Position numbers and translations under genes: made by a program. From Nonlabens sp. YIK11 (GTDB taxonomy: Bacteria > Bacteroidota > Bacteroidia > Flavobacteriales > Flavobacteriaceae), in NCBI RefSeq assembly GCF_001413925.1, contig NZ_LBMJ01000001.1:1507001-1571000 (forward strand): a stretch of DNA of 64,000 nucleotides, read 5' to 3'. A model generated the notes under the pieces. The model was not told where the DNA came from. It did no database searches and saw only the letters and a list, made by a program, of their open reading frames with translations. Shown in pieces: positions 60,269-64,000 of the stretch (its first letter is position 1; each line of letters begins with the position of its first letter).

Positions 60269-60594
60269 TGCATGTTGATCTACCAGAGAAGCTGTACTAC
60301 ACCATGGGCGAGGTGACTAAGGCTTTTGATGTCAACCCGTCATTGATTCGGTTTTGGGAAAAGGAATTTGATATTCTACAGCCCAAAAAGAATGCACGTG
60401 GCAATCGCAAATTCTCACAAGCTGACGTAAAGAATCTGCAAACTATTTACCATCTGGTGAAGGAACGCGGTTTCACGTTGGAAGGTGCTCGTGATTACAT
60501 GAAAACCCATAAGGAAGATCTAAGCCATCTGGAAATCATCAAGAAACTAGAGTTTGTCAAAGCAGAACTGCTTAAAATCAAGAACAGTTTATAA
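60268..60594 (+). CDS. MerR-family transcriptional regulator
   Basis: 108 residues. LYYTMGEVTKAFDVNPSLIR and FWEKEFDILQPKKNARGNRK with FSQADVKNLQTIYHLVKERG form the winged-helix DNA-binding part, and the end EDLSHLEIIKKLEFVKAELL is a short dimerising helix. No metal-binding cysteines and no effector domain follow, as in many flavobacterial MerR proteins. It is coupled to the M23 gene. Confidence 0.88.
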   Translation: MHVDLPEKLYYTMGEVTKAFDVNPSLIRFWEKEFDILQPKKNARGNRKFSQADVKNLQTIYHLVKERGFTLEGARDYMKTHKEDLSHLEIIKKLEFVKAELLKIKNSL

Positions 60595-61410
60595 GGACGT
60601 TTTATAAACCAGTCCAATATTGATCGCAGGTCCTAAACCTACATTTCTACCATTGAAGGTATAAGCGGTGTTAATGAAGGCACCAGCTCGAGAACCAAAT
60701 GGTTTATAAAAAGTAACGCCAGCTCTTAAGAAATCCACTTCAAGTTCCCTAAAGTTATTGGGCTGTGGAAAACCACGATAGTCTCTACCATTTAGCGAAT
60801 TTTGATAATCGATGAAAGCATCGATGTAATAGCTGGATTTTGCGACTCCTAATTTTAGGCTTGCTGTATTGGAATCTGGTGTAGGATTTAATGTTGGAGT
60901 ATAGCCAGCCTGAGCAGTGGCAAACCAGCCATCCGCTTTTTGAAAATGAAGTAATGCTCGCAAAGGAAATCTAGTGGCTCGCTGGCCTATGGCATTGAGA
61001 CCTTCGGTTTCATAATCGGTTAAAGGAAAAGCGATTCCACCAGCGATGGTGGTAGATAGTTGGTATTGATCGGTTTTGTGTTCAAATGCCTTGAATTTGG
61101 TGATGAATCGGGCATCCTGCAATCCAGCTTCTTGATCGCTTTTAACGTAGGCCGCTGCCAGATTCAATTCCCATCGATCTGTCAATCCATAGGCAAGAAA
61201 CGTATTGACATTCAAAAATGATTTTTCCAGATCCAATTCATTTTTACCGGCCAGATAGGTTGGGTTGTCTTCATAACCAGCACCTAAAACCGCGGTCAAC
61301 TTGCCAGCGCCGTTGTAAAATCCATCCACAAGGCCTTGCGCACTTGCTTTGGAGAAGATGCTCAAAACTAAAAATGCGATGAATAAAATGGTAATGCTGG
61401 CTGTTTTCAT
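60589..61410 (-). CDS. Outer-membrane beta-barrel-like protein
   Basis: 273 residues from the ATG at 61410; the frame is open further upstream but without a plausible start. Signal peptide ending at SKASAQ. The mature protein has alternating strands ending in aromatic residues (KLTAVLGAGYEDNPTYLA, FLAYGLTDRWELNLAAAYVK, GWFATAQAGYTPTLNP, YIDAFIDYQNSLNG, VGLGPAINIGLVYKTSL), as in outer-membrane barrels of the transporter type. Cargo unknown. It is divergent from the DUF2141 gene, sharing a 171-base gap. Confidence 0.75.
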   Translation of the reverse strand: MKTASITILFIAFLVLSIFSKASAQGLVDGFYNGAGKLTAVLGAGYEDNPTYLAGKNELDLEKSFLNVNTFLAYGLTDRWELNLAAAYVKSDQEAGLQDARFITKFKAFEHKTDQYQLSTTIAGGIAFPLTDYETEGLNAIGQRATRFPLRALLHFQKADGWFATAQAGYTPTLNPTPDSNTASLKLGVAKSSYYIDAFIDYQNSLNGRDYRGFPQPNNFRELEVDFLRAGVTFYKPFGSRAGAFINTAYTFNGRNVGLGPAINIGLVYKTSL

Positions 61411-61522
61411 AAAAGGTATCCCATCAACATACGAACAAAATGGTGGCTGGTTTTCTGGTTTTCTGGTTTTCAGGTAAAAGTTACAATTCAGGATGTAAAA
61501 ATGACAGTTGGGTAGGAACAAG

Positions 61523-61553
61523 TTTTGAAATGCGCGATGTCGGCGCATATTTG
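61523..61553 (+). promoter_or_regulatory. Promoter of the DUF2141 gene
   Basis: TTTTG at 61523-61527, 18 bases, then CATATTTG at 61546-61553 (one base from TAnnTTTG), 28 bases before the ATG. The spacing fits the Bacteroidota -33/-7 model. Confidence 0.5.
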
Positions 61554-61581
61554 AATCATCAAACAATCTAAAACACCACAT

Positions 61582-62010
61582 ATGAAAACGCTTATGACCA
61601 CCTTAGTTCTTATTCTTATTTCCGCTTTCGCGAAAGCGCAAACACCACCATCAACAGTAGAAACCTACACCATCACGGTAAATGTAGACAATGCTCGCAA
61701 TGACAACGGCGAGATGATTTTCTCTTTGAGTACCAAAGACCAGTTTATGAAAGCCGCACCATTAATGGCAGCAAGCAGCTCGATAAAAGACGGCGTCGCT
61801 ACAGTTACTTTTGAAAATGTACCAAAAGGAGAATATGCCATCATCGTGTTGCAAGATCTTAACGGTAACAAACAAATGGACTTTGAAGTAAACGGAATGC
61901 CTAAAGAATCTTATGGTGTGAGCAATAATGTGATGAGTTATGGACCACCAACCTGGGCAGAAGCCAAATTTGAGGTTACTGAAAACACTACACTACGAAT
62001 CGCGATCTAG
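61582..62010 (+). CDS. Secreted DUF2141 protein
   Basis: 142 residues. The signal peptide MKTLMTTLVLILISAFAKAQ is unusual because SAFAKA is a translated copy of the 16-bp palindrome (61623-61638). The mature part (YTITVNVDNARNDNGEMIFS, VTFENVPKGEYAIIVLQDLN, NKQMDFEVNGMPKESYGVSN) is the DUF2141 beta domain found in exported proteins of Bacteroidota. Function unknown. A terminator that also serves the convergent oxidoreductase follows. Confidence 0.88.
   Translation: MKTLMTTLVLILISAFAKAQTPPSTVETYTITVNVDNARNDNGEMIFSLSTKDQFMKAAPLMAASSSIKDGVATVTFENVPKGEYAIIVLQDLNGNKQMDFEVNGMPKESYGVSNNVMSYGPPTWAEAKFEVTENTTLRIAI
61623..61638. repeat. Palindrome family A forming the end of a signal peptide
   Basis: Perfect CGCTTTCGCGAAAGCG, read as SAFAKA directly before the predicted cleavage after AKA-Q, so the repeat supplies the A-x-A cleavage motif. 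Confidence 0.9.
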
Positions 62011-62027
62011 ATTCTGAATTTCTTATC

Positions 62028-62062
62028 AAAACGTCCTGATGTCTATGATGTCAGGACGTTTT
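62028..62062. terminator. Bidirectional terminator between the DUF2141 and Gfo/Idh genes
   Basis: AAAACGTCCTGA and TCAGGACGTTTT, a 12-bp perfect stem with an 11-base loop, giving T4 on both strands. Confidence 0.8.
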
Positions 62063-63042
62063 CATGTGTAATGCAATCCTATCAATTCTTTGATGCGATC
62101 CAGATGGCGAGTGAGTTGTAGGCTCATTTCCAGTGGCAGCAAATCTGACTGGGTTGCGTTTGCCTGTAAACGCTCATGCACATGTTCAATCTCATGGACG
62201 TAGCCGTTTCCTTTGATGGGTAGCTCAAATATTTGAGTAGTTTCGTTTTCATAGAGATGTAATTCCAGCTTTTCAGTCTGATGGAATTTGCGATGCATCT
62301 TGATGTACCCTTTGGAGCCGTAGATAAAAGCCTCAGTAGGCGTATTGGATATGAAGGAAGATTCCATGACAGCTTGAGTGTTGTTAGGAAAACTCGCTAT
62401 CACACTGCAGAATTGATCAATACCATTAGGCGCCAGAATAGCCTTGGCTTTTATATCGATAGGATTGCCCAAAACGAGCATGCTCAAATACAATGGGTAA
62501 ATCCCAATGTCCAATAAAGCGCCACCGCCAAGGTTCTTATCTATCAACCTGCTTTCTGGCGGTGCGCTGACGATGAAGCCAAAATCGGCTTTCAAATAAT
62601 GCAAATCACCGATGCTTTTCTGTTCCAATAATTCCAGAAGCTTATGGGTCGCTGGAATGAAACGCGTCCAGATGCCTTCCATTAAGAATAAATTTTTGGA
62701 TCTGGCTAAAGCGGCCATTTCTTCGGCTTGTTCTTGATTGAGAGCAAAAGGTTTTTCACATAGAACAGATTTCCCATGATTCAAGCAGAGCAAAGTGTTT
62801 TTGTAATGAAGCGAGTGTGGTGTTGCAATGTAAATGATGTGCACATCAGGATCTTGGGCAAGTTCTTCATAACTGGAATAGGCGTTTTTTGCATCATAGG
62901 TAGAAGCAAAATCGGTTGCTTTATCCATGGATCGAGAACCTACCGCTGTTATGACTGCGTTGTCAACCTGTTTTAAGTCTTGTGCAAATTTGTGGGCGAT
63001 CTTGCCCAATCCCATAATTCCCCAATGTATCTTTTTATTCAT
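62062..63042 (-). CDS. Gfo/Idh/MocA-family oxidoreductase
   Basis: 326 residues from the ATG at 63042. NAD(P) fold WGIMGLGKIAHKFAQDLKQV at the start, IIYIATPHSLHYKNTLLCL and the EKPFALN motif (Lys and Pro in the active site), then GGGALLDIGIYPLYLSMLV. Such enzymes act on sugars or inositols; dihydrodiol dehydrogenase-like relatives exist. The exact substrate is not clear. It is convergent with DUF2141. Confidence 0.88.
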   Translation of the reverse strand: MNKKIHWGIMGLGKIAHKFAQDLKQVDNAVITAVGSRSMDKATDFASTYDAKNAYSSYEELAQDPDVHIIYIATPHSLHYKNTLLCLNHGKSVLCEKPFALNQEQAEEMAALARSKNLFLMEGIWTRFIPATHKLLELLEQKSIGDLHYLKADFGFIVSAPPESRLIDKNLGGGALLDIGIYPLYLSMLVLGNPIDIKAKAILAPNGIDQFCSVIASFPNNTQAVMESSFISNTPTEAFIYGSKGYIKMHRKFHQTEKLELHLYENETTQIFELPIKGNGYVHEIEHVHERLQANATQSDLLPLEMSLQLTRHLDRIKELIGLHYT

Positions 63043-63163
63043 TGCTTTCAAATTTAGCTACCGTCGTACAAGTTCTCAATTCATTCCTATCTATACCGCT
63101 AGCAAAGCGTTAATTTCTCGCAAATGGAAGAGCTTCACAATTATTTGAGGCATAACTTAGAAA

Positions 63164-64000
63164 CATGAAGCTATTGATTACAGGAGCCACAGGATTAGTA
63201 GGCTCAAAACTTACCGACGTACTAAGATCTGCAGGACATCAGATCCATTATTTAACGACTAGAGAAAGCGCTATAGAAAAGGAAGCCGATTACAGAGGTT
63301 TTCTATGGGACGTGCGCTCCATGTCAATAGACGCTGCCTGTCTGGAAGGTGTGGATACCATCATACACCTTGCTGGAGAATCTGTGTTCCAAAGATGGAC
63401 AGACGAGGCTAAAGAACGCATCATGTCCAGTCGTATCAATAGCACTCAATTACTTATTAACGCTCTTGCCGATAATGATCACCAGGTGAAACATGCCATA
63501 ACGGCAAGCGCGATAGGTATTTATCCTGACGTTTGGGAAGGCCAACCGTTGAAGGAAAATGAAGTGCCACCTACAGCAGATAATTTTTTGGCTGAGGTTT
63601 GTGTCGCTTGGGAAAATATGGGAATGCAATTCAAGGAATTGAGACTCAAGCACTCTATCGTTCGTATAGGGATCGTGCTGGCAGCTCAGGGCGGCGCACT
63701 GGAGCAAATGGCAAAACCAGTGAAGCTATATGCTGGAGCTGGATTTGGCAATGGTAAAATGTGGCAAAGTTGGGTAGCTATTGACGACCTTGTGGGAATC
63801 TTCCAGCATATAGCAGAAGAGCGACTGGAAGGAGTTTACAATGGTGTTGCTCCCAATCCAGTAAGAAATAGACCTCTAATGGAAACTATTGGTGAAGTAT
63901 TGGACAAACCTGTTTTCTTACCTAATGTACCAGAGTTCATGATGAAACTCATGCTGGGCGAGATGTCTGCTACCGTGCTTTCCAGTCAATATGCAAGTAG
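63164..64000 (+). CDS. TIGR01777-type SDR epimerase (3' truncated by the window)
   Basis: The frame opens at the ATG at 63164 and is still open at the end of the window, after 279 codons. MKLLITGATGLVGSKLTDVL is the Rossmann start, followed by GVDTIIHLAGESVFQRWTDE, KERIMSSRINSTQLLINAL and SAIGIYPDVWEGQPLKENEV, then GGALEQMAKPVKLYAGAGFG, which together fit the TIGR01777 group of nucleotide-sugar epimerase-like proteins. Physiological role unknown. The C-terminal DUF1731-like part has begun (NRPLMETIGEVLDKPVFLPN). Confidence 0.88.

Noticed and set aside
61411..61581. Upstream extension of the beta-barrel protein
   Set aside because: The frame is open, but it would run into the promoter and start of the divergent DUF2141 gene; a clean signal peptide begins at 61410.

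Overview
The window looks like chromosomal DNA from a marine-type member of the Flavobacteriaceae (Bacteroidota). The signs are type IX secretion sorting domains, flavobacterial families (CAL67264-type membrane protein, GSCFA, DUF2141, DUF4230, MuiA-like DUF4139), a bacillithiol deacetylase (BshB1), monomeric isocitrate dehydrogenase, and many TAnnTTTG-type -7 promoter elements. The GC content by eye is moderate (about 40-45%) in the core and clearly lower between about 3.2 and 9.5 kb. A genus such as Nonlabens is possible but cannot be proven from this window.

Layout. 1-3.2 kb: the end of a flavin reductase, a repeat-packed intergenic block and an M14 carboxypeptidase. 3.2-10.9 kb: an AT-rich accessory region with a TIR-domain protein, a small secreted protein, a UDG-like protein with a UVR-like tail, a large SF2 helicase with membrane segments and a ParDE-type toxin-antitoxin pair. 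It is punctuated by two decayed 5' copies, one intact copy and one detached 3' end of the same nitroreductase gene. This marks a repeatedly used insertion site with a probable defence cargo. 10.9-16.6 kb: serine hydrolase, aldo/keto reductase, tRNA-Arg, DUF4139 protein, apt and an M57 HEIGH protease. 17-21.8 kb: thrA (fused aspartokinase/homoserine dehydrogenase), thrB and thrC, preceded by a small Ile/Thr-rich ORF that looks like an attenuator leader peptide. 22.4-22.8 kb: tRNA-His with tandem duplications of its 3' flank. 22.9-44.9 kb: core genes for trans-sulfuration and bacillithiol, IDH, L19, TrmD, MnmA, a T9SS subtilase, NMO, metal transport, RNA methylation, EttA and others. 45.3-51.3 kb: a tripartite RND efflux operon. 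51.4-53.1 kb: an ECF sigma factor operon with a repeat-bearing putative anti-sigma factor. 53-64 kb: membrane proteins, GSCFA, RDD, AlaS, an M23 peptidase, a MerR-type regulator and oxidoreductases, ending in a truncated TIGR01777-type epimerase.

The most striking sequence-level feature is a 16-bp perfect palindrome, CGCTTTCGCGAAAGCG. It occurs 16 times as a simple copy (6 intergenic, 10 inside protein-coding genes) and three more times interrupted by a second palindrome. Inside genes it is translated in three different registers (AFAKA, LSRKR or RFRES), including in alaS, apt, thrA, mnmA and a metB-like gene. One copy forms the end of a signal peptide. A second palindrome family (CCTGCCTG..CAGGCAGG) is caught as an exact 20-bp insertion in one of two otherwise matching duplicates next to tRNA-His. 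Together these suggest a family of mobile or recruited palindromic mini-elements that is tolerated in coding DNA, comparable in concept to Rickettsia palindromic elements.
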